In this document: in pieces, positions 17,586 to 26,748 of the stretch
Numbering within the stretch: position 1 is the first letter of the stretch
Layout of the letters: each line of letters starts with the position of its first letter
NCBI GenBank assembly: GCA_022833215.1
Contig: JAIPUZ010000086.1
Span: 25,490 to 89,489 of the forward strand
Reading direction: 5' to 3'
DNA: 64,000 nucleotides
DNA from: Mesorhizobium sp.
GTDB taxonomy: Bacteria > Pseudomonadota > Alphaproteobacteria > Rhizobiales > Rhizobiaceae
Notes under the pieces: generated by a model
Seen by the model: the letters and a program-made list of their open reading frames with translations, nothing else
What the model was told of the DNA's origin: nothing
Databases searched by the model: none
Made by a program: the position numbers and the translations under genes

Positions 17586-18845
17586 TCAGCCGGACATGGC
17601 CAGGGCCGAAACCAGTTCCCGGTCCAGCTCGTTCTCGTTCCCGTCGCGATAGATTCCCATCTGGTAGCTGTTGAGGTCCCATATCGACCAGCCGAAGCCA
17701 TGGGATGCCGCCACATGCGTCACATCGGACATCCAGCGCCGCCGATGGACCTGCGCCGCCCCCACGAGCCTGTCGGAACGCCGTGTCACGCCGAACTCGC
17801 CCATGACGATGCGCTCACGGGCAATGCCATGGCGATCCGCCCATTTCGCGACGATGGCGAAGTCGTCTTCCACGCGCTGACGGTTCCAGCCGTCGGCAAG
17901 AAAGCGCCCGAGTATGGATTGCGCGTGTTCCCTTGCCGCCGCCCTGGCCGCTTCATCGAGCGGTGCGGCGGCGATGCGCGCTTCCAGAGCGGCCTCGATC
18001 TCCTCCGCCGGAATGGCGTCATAGGGATAGGGAAGATCCGATACATAAGGCGAGGTCACCGCGTCCGGGGTGCCGAAATCCACCCCCTGATGCGTGAAGC
18101 TGAGCGGCAGGTAATAGTGATAGGAATACAGAACGTTGCTGTCGGCATAGGGCGACGGGTCGAGATCGTTCAGGCCGCTGATGCCGCCATAATGCGCGCC
18201 CGTGAGCATGAGCGGCAGGTCGGGCGCGGCCCGCCTTGCCGCATCGTGCAGGGACAGCTGCGCCGCACCCCACACCATCACCTGCGTGCGATGAGCGGCG
18301 TTGTTCATGAGCGGCTCGTTCATCAGTTCCAGCACCACGCGCCCGGTCCGCACATTGGAAAGCATGGCGGCCAGCCTGACGATCATCGCCCTGTACTCGC
18401 TAAACAGCGGGCTCTCCAGATCCTCAAGGATGGACTGCGGTGAATAGAGCGGCACCTGCTCCACCGGATGGCAATCGACAAGCACGTCGAGGCCGAGCGC
18501 ATGCAGCCGCCCTATATTGGCGAGCAGCTTCTGTTCCAGCGCGGTCCGGTCGGAACCCTGCAACTGCATGAACGGCCCCACGTCCAGCGAGAGGCGGATG
18601 AAATCGAATCCGGCCGCAGCGAACTCGCGCGCAAGAGCTTCGGGAAAGGCATTGCGCGGCGTCTCGAACGGGCGTGGAAGATAACGGGTGGCGCTTCCCT
18701 CCTGAAGGATGCCCCAGTTCATCATGTTGTGGATTCCCGCACCGCGATGGAGGAGCCGCCTCGTCGTCTGCGCGGCGGCGTCACGAGGCAGGACGGCGAG
18801 AGCGCCGGCGGACAGGGACAGGAACTGGCGGCGATTCAGGCTCAT
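17586..18845 (-). CDS. Glycoside hydrolase family 5 (cellulase-like) exported protein
   Basis: This 419-residue protein has an export signal containing paired arginines (MSLNRRQFLSLSAGALAVLP, a Tat-like signal) followed by a TIM-barrel glycosidase. The GH5 acid/base glutamate is in VLELMNEPL (near residue 170) and the nucleophile glutamate in IVMGEFGV (near residue 350). Family-typical GFDFIRLSLDVGPF and DVLVDCHP also occur. It stands at the edge of the polysaccharide locus, divergent from the heparinase-like gene, so it probably trims or degrades the polymer in the periplasm. The bond cleaved cannot be told from the sequence. Confidence 0.85.
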   Translation of the reverse strand: MSLNRRQFLSLSAGALAVLPRDAAAQTTRRLLHRGAGIHNMMNWGILQEGSATRYLPRPFETPRNAFPEALAREFAAAGFDFIRLSLDVGPFMQLQGSDRTALEQKLLANIGRLHALGLDVLVDCHPVEQVPLYSPQSILEDLESPLFSEYRAMIVRLAAMLSNVRTGRVVLELMNEPLMNNAAHRTQVMVWGAAQLSLHDAARRAAPDLPLMLTGAHYGGISGLNDLDPSPYADSNVLYSYHYYLPLSFTHQGVDFGTPDAVTSPYVSDLPYPYDAIPAEEIEAALEARIAAAPLDEAARAAAREHAQSILGRFLADGWNRQRVEDDFAIVAKWADRHGIARERIVMGEFGVTRRSDRLVGAAQVHRRRWMSDVTHVAASHGFGWSIWDLNSYQMGIYRDGNENELDRELVSALAMSG

Positions 18846-19007
18846 GGGGCAAGCCTCCGATGCTTACGCGACGATGCACGCAAGGGTAGAACAGGGCGCG
18901 CGTGAAGGCGAGCCCTGCTCTGTGCGAGATTGCCGACAAGGTTAGCGCCCGAAATGGAGGCAGCGACGTTAATCGTAATGCAACCCGCCGCTTGCTAAGG
19001 CTTTCGC

Positions 19008-20972
19008 ATGTTGAGACGGCTGGGATGGTATGCGCGGCGCCTCGCCGTCATGGAACGCGGCGAGATCCGCCATCGGATTCGCGAACAGATTGCAAGACGC
19101 GCCGCACGGCGCGAAAACGGCGGCTGGGCGCAATTCGCGATGCCCGGTGCGCGGCCCGTGCCCCTGCCGCTTTTCGCCCCCCTGCTCACGGGCGATCTTT
19201 CCGCTCCGGTCGCAGCGCAGCTCGCCATCGCGGCCGAAGCATTCCGTTCGGGCAAACTCAGGCTGCTGAACCGCGACTGGCCGCAAACCATCCTCGACGG
19301 GGCAGGCAGCGTTGCACCGGACGTCTGGACCCTCGACCCGGTCAGCGGCACACAGTGGCCCGGCCCGGACGTATCGGCCTTCGATATCGATTTCCGCTTC
19401 GAGGGCGGCCATCGCGACGTCAAATATGTCGCGGAAGCCAACCGCCTGCATTTCCTCGCGGCCCCGGCAATTCATGCCCGCCGTACGGAAGATGCGACGC
19501 TGGCGCATGCCGTGCTCGGCTCCCTGTTCTCATGGATGCAGGCCAATCCGCCGGGACGGGGCGTCAACTGGTATTCCGGCATAGAGGCCGGCTACAGACT
19601 TGCCTCGCTCGCCTCTGTCGTCACGGTCCTCGATCCATGGATCGACAGCGCTGCCGGCGGGAAACTGGCGTCTTTCGTCGCCGCGCACGGCACATGGCTG
19701 GCGCGGTTTCCGTCGCTCTTTTCATCCGCGAACAACCATCTCGTCGCCGAGGCGATGGGGCTGGTGCTGGCCGCGCGCCTGCTGCCCGACCACCCGCACG
19801 CGGCGGACTGGCTGGCGCAGGGCCGGGGCCATCTCGATGGCAGGACATGCGCCCTGTTTCATGAGGATGGTGTCGGACAGGAGCAGTCGCCTGCCTATGC
19901 CGCCTTCACGCTGGAGATGTTGCTGATCGGCTTCGGGGCCATCGGTCCGGACGCGCCCTCCCCGGCTGCTCGGGAGCGGCTGGGCAAGGCAGCCGCGGCG
20001 CTGAACGCCTTCCTCGATGACGAGGGCCATGTTCCCCTGATCGGCGACGACGACCAGAGCCGCGTGCTTCTGGCCTATGGCAGCGCGGAACCGCGTTATG
20101 CGGCCTCCGTTTGCGCCGCGATCGCCGGATTTCTCCAGCGCCCGGAACTTGCCCCCGCCATTCGCGACCCGCATTGGCGCGACGTCGTATTCGCCGCGCC
20201 GCCACCCGGCCCGGCACCCTCCGACGGCACGACGACCTTTCCGCAGGGCGGCTACACGATCCGGCGCGGCGACATCGCCGGCCGCCGGGTCCATTTCACC
20301 TTCGATCACGGACCGCTGGGGTTCGGCGCTCTGGCCGCGCACGGCCACGCCGATGCGCTTTCGGTATGGCTGTCGCTGGACGGCCGCCCGGTCCTCGTCG
20401 ATGCCGGCACCTATCTCTACCATTCCGAAGGCGAGAACCGCCGCCGCTTCCGCGTGACCGCGGTCCACAACACGCTGACCCTCTCCGGCGCCAGCCAGAG
20501 CGAACCTTCCGGCCCCTTCAACTGGATGCCGCGCCGGGCGCGGGCCAGGCTGGAAAAAGGGGCGGACAGCGTGCCGCTCGACGTGTCTGCCTCGCATGAC
20601 GGCTATGAAAAACGCTTCGGAGTCGTCCATCGCCGCGACATCGCGGAGACCGCATACGGCTTCGACATCACCGACCGGCTGACCGGCGCAACGCCTGACG
20701 GCGAGGTGGAAATCGCTTTCCTGCTGGCTCCCGATCTCGACGTCACGGCCCTTGACGGGCGCGTGACGGCACGCCGGGACGGGCAGGCCGAAATCGCGCT
20801 CGCCGCCCCCGAAGAGGCTTCCCTCGAAATCATACGCGCGGACGACATATCGGGCCGCGGCTTCCACTCACCGGGCTTCGGCGTGCTGCAGGAGGCGGCG
20901 ACCGTGCTGTTCAGGGCGCCTGCAAATGCCATGCGCTGGCGCAGTTCGATCGTGCTCGACCCCGTAACGTGA
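19008..20972 (+). CDS. Heparinase II/III family protein (polysaccharide lyase-like)
   Basis: This 654-residue protein has an N-terminal alpha/alpha-toroid part with NWYSGIEAGYRLASLAS near residue 185 and FSSANNHLVAEAMGL near 245. A C-terminal beta-sandwich of the heparinase II/III-like family begins about residue 400, with HGHADALSVWLSLDGRPVLVD and AGTYLYHSEGENRRRFR. Asn/His/Tyr residues that act in uronic-acid lyases are present in these stretches. No clear signal peptide is seen, though the N-terminus is Arg-rich. Related proteins are common in rhizobial polysaccharide loci. With the AlgD-like gene next door, a uronate polymer is a plausible substrate (inference). Confidence 0.85.
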   Translation: MLRRLGWYARRLAVMERGEIRHRIREQIARRAARRENGGWAQFAMPGARPVPLPLFAPLLTGDLSAPVAAQLAIAAEAFRSGKLRLLNRDWPQTILDGAGSVAPDVWTLDPVSGTQWPGPDVSAFDIDFRFEGGHRDVKYVAEANRLHFLAAPAIHARRTEDATLAHAVLGSLFSWMQANPPGRGVNWYSGIEAGYRLASLASVVTVLDPWIDSAAGGKLASFVAAHGTWLARFPSLFSSANNHLVAEAMGLVLAARLLPDHPHAADWLAQGRGHLDGRTCALFHEDGVGQEQSPAYAAFTLEMLLIGFGAIGPDAPSPAARERLGKAAAALNAFLDDEGHVPLIGDDDQSRVLLAYGSAEPRYAASVCAAIAGFLQRPELAPAIRDPHWRDVVFAAPPPGPAPSDGTTTFPQGGYTIRRGDIAGRRVHFTFDHGPLGFGALAAHGHADALSVWLSLDGRPVLVDAGTYLYHSEGENRRRFRVTAVHNTLTLSGASQSEPSGPFNWMPRRARARLEKGADSVPLDVSASHDGYEKRFGVVHRRDIAETAYGFDITDRLTGATPDGEVEIAFLLAPDLDVTALDGRVTARRDGQAEIALAAPEEASLEIIRADDISGRGFHSPGFGVLQEAATVLFRAPANAMRWRSSIVLDPVT

Positions 20973-21062
20973 CCTTTACCTGTCGGGGTTAGACCGGTTC
21001 GGACAGGGATCGGACGGATTACCGTCGGCGTAACGACAACAAGGCAAAGCGGTCAGACAACC

Positions 21063-22376
21063 ATGAAAATATCCATTTTCGGACTGGGATATGTGGGCAC
21101 CGTATGCGCGGCCTGCATGGCCGAGCGCGGCCATGAGGTGATCGGCTGCGATGTCAGCGAATCCAAGGTCGCCCTCATCAATGCCGGCCAGAGCCCGATC
21201 ATCGAAAAGGACATCGGCGAGCTGGTCGCGGCCAAGGTCGCCGCCGGCAGCCTGCGCGCGACGGCCTCGACCGAAGAGGCGATCATGGGCAGCGACCTGT
21301 CGCTGCTTTGCGTCGGCACCCCGTCGCGGCCCAACGGCTCGCTCGACCTGTCGGCCGTCGAGGCGGTGGCGCGGCAGATCGGCGCGGTGCTCGCCACCAA
21401 GGACAGCTACCATTCCGTCGTCATCCGCTCCACAGTCCTGCCGGGAACGCTGGCCGACCTCGTGGTGCCGGCGCTGGAAGAAGCTTCCGGCAAGAAGCTG
21501 GGCGTCGCCTTCGGCGTTGCCTCCAACCCCGAATTCATGCGCGAAGGCTCGGCCGTCGCCGACTTCAACAATCCCGCCAAGACCGTGATCGGCGCCGAGG
21601 ACGAGACCACGCGCAAGCGGCTGCTGGAACTCTATGACGGCCTGCCGGGGCAGACCATCGTGACCGAGCCGCGGCTGGCGGAGCTGGTGAAGTACACCGA
21701 CAACACCTGGCACGCGCTGAAAGTGGCCTTCGGCAACGAGATCGGCAATGTGTGCAAGGCAGCCGGCGTCGACAGCCACGACCTGATGAAGGTGTTCTTC
21801 GCGGACACCAAGCTCAACATCTCCAGCGCCTATCTGCTGCCGGGGTTTGCCTTCGGCGGCTCCTGCCTGCCCAAGGACGTGCGCGCCATCAACGCCTATG
21901 CGGTCCAGCACGACGTGGAAGCGCCGCTGCTGAAATCGCTGATGCCTTCCAACAAGCAGCAGATCGAACGCGCCCTGCAATGGGTGCTCGGCCACGGCAA
22001 GCGCAATGTCGGCTTCCTCGGCTTCTCCTTCAAGGCCGGCACGGACGACCTGCGCGAAAGCCCCTATCTGGAGCTGATCGAACGCCTGCTCGGCAAGGGC
22101 TGCGACATCCGCATATTCGACCAGAACGTGTCGCTGGCGAAACTGGTCGGCGCCAACAAAGCCTATCTGATGAACGCCATCCCCCATGTCACCCAGCTGA
22201 TGGTGCCGTCGGTCGATGACGTGGTGAAGCACGCCGACATTCTGGTGGCGACAAGCCGCTCGCCCGAATACGAGGCGGTGGTGGAAAAGATGCGACCCGA
22301 TCAGGTGCTGCTGGACATGGCGCGCCTTCCCAACATCGAGCGCGTTGCGGGGACCTATGACGGCATCAACTGGTAG
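21063..22376 (+). CDS. GDP-mannose 6-dehydrogenase (AlgD-like nucleotide-sugar dehydrogenase)
   Basis: This 437-residue enzyme oxidises a nucleotide sugar to the uronic acid with two NAD+. The NAD-binding loop is FGLGYVGTVCA at the N-terminus. VVIRSTVLPGT and the catalytic cysteine motif FAFGGSCLPKDVRA (near residue 270) follow, then FLGFSFKAGTDDLRESP near residue 320. As I remember the sequences, the resemblance to Pseudomonas AlgD extends end to end, including GTPSRPNGSLDLS, KLNISSAYLLPGFAFGG and the C-terminal GINW, which favours GDP-mannose over UDP-glucose. It overlaps the next glycosyltransferase by 20 bases. The product would be GDP-mannuronic acid for polymer assembly. Confidence 0.88.
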   Translation: MKISIFGLGYVGTVCAACMAERGHEVIGCDVSESKVALINAGQSPIIEKDIGELVAAKVAAGSLRATASTEEAIMGSDLSLLCVGTPSRPNGSLDLSAVEAVARQIGAVLATKDSYHSVVIRSTVLPGTLADLVVPALEEASGKKLGVAFGVASNPEFMREGSAVADFNNPAKTVIGAEDETTRKRLLELYDGLPGQTIVTEPRLAELVKYTDNTWHALKVAFGNEIGNVCKAAGVDSHDLMKVFFADTKLNISSAYLLPGFAFGGSCLPKDVRAINAYAVQHDVEAPLLKSLMPSNKQQIERALQWVLGHGKRNVGFLGFSFKAGTDDLRESPYLELIERLLGKGCDIRIFDQNVSLAKLVGANKAYLMNAIPHVTQLMVPSVDDVVKHADILVATSRSPEYEAVVEKMRPDQVLLDMARLPNIERVAGTYDGINW

Positions 22377-23562
22377 GCGCGTCCTCATCATCGTCGAGAA
22401 CCTGCCGGTGCCTTTCGACCGGCGCGTCTGGTCGGAAGCCACAACGCTGGTCAGGGCCGGCTATCAGGTCTCGGTGATCTGCCCGAAAGGCAAGGGCTCG
22501 ACCGCTTCCTACGAGGTGATCGACGGCGTGCATATATATCGCCATTCGCTGCCGCTCGATGCCGAGGGCGTGCTGGGCTATGCGCTGGAATACAGCGCCG
22601 CCCTGTTCTGGGAATTCCTGCTTTCGCTCAAGGTGGCGTGGCAGCGGGGCTTCGACGTCATCCATGCCTGCAACCCCCCGGACACCATCTTCCTGATCGG
22701 CGGCTTCTACCGGCTGTTCGGCAAGAAGTTCCTGTTCGACCACCACGACATCAATCCCGAGCTCTACGAGGCAAAGTTCGGCCGCCGCGATTTCGGCTGG
22801 AAGCTGATGGTGTGGCTGGAACGCCTGTCGTTCCGCACCGCAAACCGCTCGCTTGCCACCAACGAAAGCTATCGGGAAATCGCCATCACGCGCGGCGGCA
22901 TGGCCCCGGACAAGGTGCATATCGTACGCTCCGGCCCCAATCTGGACCGCGTGCGCGAGGTGGAACCGGATCCGAAATGGCGCAACGGCCGCCGCTTCGT
23001 CGTCGGCTATGTCGGCGTCATCGGCAAGCAGGAGGGGCTCGACCTTCTGCTGGAATCGGTCAGCCATCTGGTCAATGTGCGCAAGCGCGACGACATCCAG
23101 TTCGTCATCTGCGGCGGCGGACCCGAGCTGGAAGCGATCAGGGCCGAAAGCGCGGCAATGGGGCTTGGCGACTATGTGACCTTCACCGGACGCTGCCCGG
23201 ACGAGACGCTGTTCTCGGCGCTCTCCACCTCCGACGTCTGTGTCAACCCCGACCGGCCGACGGCGATGAACGACAAATCGACCATGAACAAGATCATGGA
23301 GTACATGGCGCTCGGAAAACCGATCGTGCAATATGACCTGCGCGAAGGCCGGTTCTCCGCGCAGGAAGCCTCGCTCTACGCAACATGCACCGATCCGGCC
23401 GATTTCGGCGACAAGATCGCCGAGCTGCTGGACGATCCCGAACGCCGCGCGGCCATGGGGGATTTCGGACGCGAGCGCGTGCGCAACGAGCTGGCATGGA
23501 ACTACGAGGCGCCGAAGCTGCTGGCCGCCTATGAGGCGCTGTTCACGGCACGCGGGAAATAA
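22357..23562 (+). CDS. Glycosyltransferase family 4 (WbuB-like)
   Basis: This 401-residue cytoplasmic/peripheral glycosyltransferase has a GT-B fold. The N-terminal acceptor domain contains VENLPVPFDRRVWSEA and FLFDHHDINPELYEAKFG. The C-terminal nucleotide-sugar domain contains VGYVGVIGKQEGLDLLL and the family EX7E-like region EYMALGKPIVQYDL. The ATG at 22357 (Shine-Dalgarno GGGGA) is preferred to an in-frame TTG at 22345. It overlaps the dehydrogenase gene by 20 bases, indicating cotranslation. Donor sugar and linkage are unknown; transfer of the neighbouring uronic acid is possible. Confidence 0.88.
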   Translation: MTASTGRRVLIIVENLPVPFDRRVWSEATTLVRAGYQVSVICPKGKGSTASYEVIDGVHIYRHSLPLDAEGVLGYALEYSAALFWEFLLSLKVAWQRGFDVIHACNPPDTIFLIGGFYRLFGKKFLFDHHDINPELYEAKFGRRDFGWKLMVWLERLSFRTANRSLATNESYREIAITRGGMAPDKVHIVRSGPNLDRVREVEPDPKWRNGRRFVVGYVGVIGKQEGLDLLLESVSHLVNVRKRDDIQFVICGGGPELEAIRAESAAMGLGDYVTFTGRCPDETLFSALSTSDVCVNPDRPTAMNDKSTMNKIMEYMALGKPIVQYDLREGRFSAQEASLYATCTDPADFGDKIAELLDDPERRAAMGDFGRERVRNELAWNYEAPKLLAAYEALFTARGK

Positions 23563-23574
23563 GGGCGACGGCTC

Positions 23575-25479
23575 ATGTGCGGCATCTTCGGATTTCATGC
23601 CAGGGCGCGCCTGTCGCTCGATGCCGAACTGAACGCGGCCACGGATCTTCTGGCCCATCGCGGGCCGGACGGGCGCGGCACCTTTGCCGCGCGCAGCCCG
23701 GATGGCGAATGGCAGGTCGGGCTTGGTCACCGCCGCCTGTCGATCCTCGACATCGAGGGCAGCCCGCAGCCGATGCATTCGCACGATGGCCGCTACACCA
23801 TCGTCTACAATGGCGAGATCTATAACTATATCGAGCTGCGCGCCGAGCTTGCGGAACGCGGCCACCGCTTCGCCACGCAGGGCGATACCGAAGTGCTGAT
23901 CGAGGCGTGGCGGGCCTGGGGCGAGGATTGCCTCTCCCGCTTCAACGGCATGTTCGCCTTCCTTTTGTGGGACAACCGGACCGGCCGCCTGATCGCGGCG
24001 CGCGATCCGTTCGGCAAGAAGCCGCTGTTCGTCGCAAGGGCGGAAGGCGCGCATGTCTTCGCTTCGGAAATCGAGCCGCTGCGCAAATTTCCGGGCGTCG
24101 ACGACCGGCTGGACCAGGATTCGCTGCGGGAATATCTGAGCTACCGCTATGTGCCGGGACCGGCGACCTTCTTCAGGGGTATCGCCAAGGTGCCGCCCGG
24201 CACCTTCATGGCGCTGGACGGCGACACGGTTTCCGCGACCCGCTATTTCACGACGCCGTTCTCGCGAACCACACCCGACATCACCAACTTCGACGAGGCG
24301 CTGCGCCTGTTCTCGGACCGGCTCGACGCGGCGGTGCAATTGCGGCTGCGCTCCGACGCGCCGTTCGGCGCCTATCTGTCCGGCGGGCTCGATTCCTCGA
24401 TGATCGTGGCGCTGATGAGCCGGCACATGGACAAGCCGGTCTCGACCTTCTCGGTCGGGTTCGACGTGCCCGGCTCCTCCGAGCTGCCCTATGCGAGGCA
24501 GGTCGCCGATGCATTCGGCACCGACCACCATGAGCTTGCCGTGGGCCTGAACGAGTTCACCTCCGTTTGGGAGGAGGCGGTGCTGCGGCGCGGCGCGCCG
24601 GTGGCCGAGCCCTCCGACCTGCCTGTGCTGCTGCTGTCGAAAATGGCGAGCCGCAGCGTCAAGATGGTGCTGACCGGGGAAGGCGCCGACGAGCTTCTGG
24701 GCGGCTATCCAAAGCACCGCGCCGAACCGTGGGTCGCGCTCTACCAGCGGCTGGTGCCGGGCGTCCTGCACGACGCCGTCGTCGCTCCCGGCGCGCGCGC
24801 CCTGCCCTATGCGCTGCGTCGCGTGAAGACCGTTGCGGGCGTCGCCGGCATTCGCGACCAGCAGGCCCGCATGGCTGCCTGGTTCGGTGGCGGCGATGCC
24901 GAACTGGCCGGGGCGCTCTATGCGGGCGCGCCCGCTTCACGCGATCTCGACCCCCTGCCCTTCGCGGCTGACGGAGCCGCCAGCGCCCTGAAGCGCATGC
25001 TGCATTTCGACCAGACCTCGTGGCTGCCCGACAACCTGCTGGAACGCGGCGACCGCATGATGATGGCCGGCTCCATCGAGGGTCGCATGCCGTTCATGGA
25101 TGTGGGACTTGCCGAACTCGTCGCCCGCTTCCCGGACGCCTTCCTGACCGGCGCGCCGAAGGGAAAGCGCGTGCTGCGCACGCTGGCCGCCCGCATGCTG
25201 CCGGAGGCCATCGTAACGCGAAAGAAAGTCGGCTTCCGGGTGCCGGTGGAGCAATGGTTCAGGACCGGCATGGCCGACCAGATGCGCGACCTCCTGCAAT
25301 CGGGCGATGCAACGGTCAGGCAGGTCTGCAACGCCGGCGAAATCGACCGGCTGATGAGCGAGCATCTGGGCGGCAGGCACAACCACGAAAAGCTGCTGTG
25401 GGCGCTTGCCAATCTCGAGCAGTTCTTCCGCATTTTCCGGCCGGCGACGGGCCAGATCGCCGGACGCTCGTCCGGATGA
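23575..25479 (+). CDS. AsnB-type asparagine synthase (glutamine-hydrolysing) in the polysaccharide locus
   Basis: This 634-residue protein has both domains of class B asparagine synthetase. The N-terminal glutaminase begins with the catalytic Cys2 (MCGIFGF), with LLAHRGPDGRG and YNGEIYNYIELRAEL following. The C-terminal synthetase has the PP-loop SGGLDSSMIVALM near residue 265 and TGEGADELLGGYPKHR near residue 365. It is 12 bases after the glycosyltransferase in the same operon. In polysaccharide loci such enzymes often amidate uronic acids (as proposed for WbpS) and do not make asparagine; here the AlgD-like neighbour supports that reading, but it is inference. Confidence 0.9.
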   Translation: MCGIFGFHARARLSLDAELNAATDLLAHRGPDGRGTFAARSPDGEWQVGLGHRRLSILDIEGSPQPMHSHDGRYTIVYNGEIYNYIELRAELAERGHRFATQGDTEVLIEAWRAWGEDCLSRFNGMFAFLLWDNRTGRLIAARDPFGKKPLFVARAEGAHVFASEIEPLRKFPGVDDRLDQDSLREYLSYRYVPGPATFFRGIAKVPPGTFMALDGDTVSATRYFTTPFSRTTPDITNFDEALRLFSDRLDAAVQLRLRSDAPFGAYLSGGLDSSMIVALMSRHMDKPVSTFSVGFDVPGSSELPYARQVADAFGTDHHELAVGLNEFTSVWEEAVLRRGAPVAEPSDLPVLLLSKMASRSVKMVLTGEGADELLGGYPKHRAEPWVALYQRLVPGVLHDAVVAPGARALPYALRRVKTVAGVAGIRDQQARMAAWFGGGDAELAGALYAGAPASRDLDPLPFAADGAASALKRMLHFDQTSWLPDNLLERGDRMMMAGSIEGRMPFMDVGLAELVARFPDAFLTGAPKGKRVLRTLAARMLPEAIVTRKKVGFRVPVEQWFRTGMADQMRDLLQSGDATVRQVCNAGEIDRLMSEHLGGRHNHEKLLWALANLEQFFRIFRPATGQIAGRSSG

Positions 25480-25644
25480 TCGACAGAGCACTGGAATCAC
25501 CAAAACCCGAATCGCTTCCGTAACGATCCCTGATCGCCAATGGGATCAGGCAAGGCTCCATGGCTGCCGGCAGGACGCCTCGTCATTACACCGTCGATTC
25601 AGAGCCGCAACGATCGCCCATCTGTGCAGCCATGCAGCGAACGC

Positions 25645-26748
25645 TCACTGCCTGACGGCGAGCGCCTTGCGGTAGACTTTCGCCAGCCCGCCGACCATCG
25701 ATTCGAGCCCGAAATGATCCTTGTAAATCCGGCGTGAGGCAGCGCGGAAGCTTTCCCGAAGGGCCTTGTCGCCGATCACCCTGCCCAGCGCCCGCGCAAT
25801 CCCCTCCGGGTCGTCGGGGGTGATGAACAGGCCGTTCTCGCCCTCTCGCAGCACGTCCGGCACCGAGCCCACCGGTGTCGCAACAAGCGCCGCGCCCGCG
25901 CAGGCGCCTTCCAGCAGACAGACCGGCAACACCTCGTTGCGCGAGGGCAGAACGACGATGTCGGCTTGTCGGTAAAGCGGCAGGATGGCGTCGCGGGCAA
26001 TCCAGCCGGTGAACTCCACCCGTCCCGAAAGACCGAGCGTTTCGGCGCGCTCGCGAAAGCCGGCCACATCGCCTGTCCCCGCGAATGTCATGCGCCAGCC
26101 GGGCAGGTCGTCCGGCAAAAGGGCGAGCGCCTGCAACAATGCAGCGGCCCCTTTCGCATCGGTCAGATTGCCGGCGAACAGCAGGCGCACCGGCGCACCC
26201 TGTTCGCGCGGCCGGGGCGCATCGGGCGCGAAATCGGCAACCCCGTTGGCGACGACATCGAAGCGCCCGGCCGGCATGGCGTAGAAGCGGGCGACATACC
26301 CGCGCCAGTAATCGCCCAGAACGATGATGGCCGAGGCCCGCTCCAGAACACGCCTCAGCACGGGCACCCAGCCCGGCTGCCTCTCACCCGGCTTCGGGAA
26401 TGCCGAGCCATGGAAATGCACGACCGTTGCCACGCCGAACAGGCGCGCCACGCCCTGCATCATCCATTTGCGCCACGCCGATGCATTGGTCGCCGCGTTC
26501 AGATGGACGATGTCGTAGTGCCGCATCGCCACCATCCAGACATAGCGCAGGAAGGCGAGCGGAAAATGCAGCACCCATCCTGCCCCGGACGCATCGCCGC
26601 GCGAGGCGAGGAAGTCCATTTCCAGACCGAGCTCGGGATGCGCATGCAGTTCCTCATCGACATGGGAAAAGAGCGTCTCGATACCGCCACGCCCTTTCAG
26701 GCCACGCGGCACGATACACAGCACGCGCAAGGGGCGAGGTGCCGTCAT
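25645..26748 (-). CDS. Glycosyltransferase family 4
   Basis: This 367-residue GT-B enzyme has an N-terminal KGRGGIETLFSHVDEEL glycine-rich loop for acceptor binding and a C-terminal donor domain. The donor domain contains LLFAGNLTDAKGAAALL and an EX7E-type motif in ILPLYRQADIVVLPSRNEVLPVCLLEGACAGAALV split across the domain edge. Its start overlaps the stop of the upstream GINT1-like gene by 4 bases (ATGA), so the two are a coupled pair. It converges with asnB, with 165 unremarkable bases between. Donor and acceptor are unknown. Confidence 0.9.
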   Translation of the reverse strand: MTAPRPLRVLCIVPRGLKGRGGIETLFSHVDEELHAHPELGLEMDFLASRGDASGAGWVLHFPLAFLRYVWMVAMRHYDIVHLNAATNASAWRKWMMQGVARLFGVATVVHFHGSAFPKPGERQPGWVPVLRRVLERASAIIVLGDYWRGYVARFYAMPAGRFDVVANGVADFAPDAPRPREQGAPVRLLFAGNLTDAKGAAALLQALALLPDDLPGWRMTFAGTGDVAGFRERAETLGLSGRVEFTGWIARDAILPLYRQADIVVLPSRNEVLPVCLLEGACAGAALVATPVGSVPDVLREGENGLFITPDDPEGIARALGRVIGDKALRESFRAASRRIYKDHFGLESMVGGLAKVYRKALAVRQ

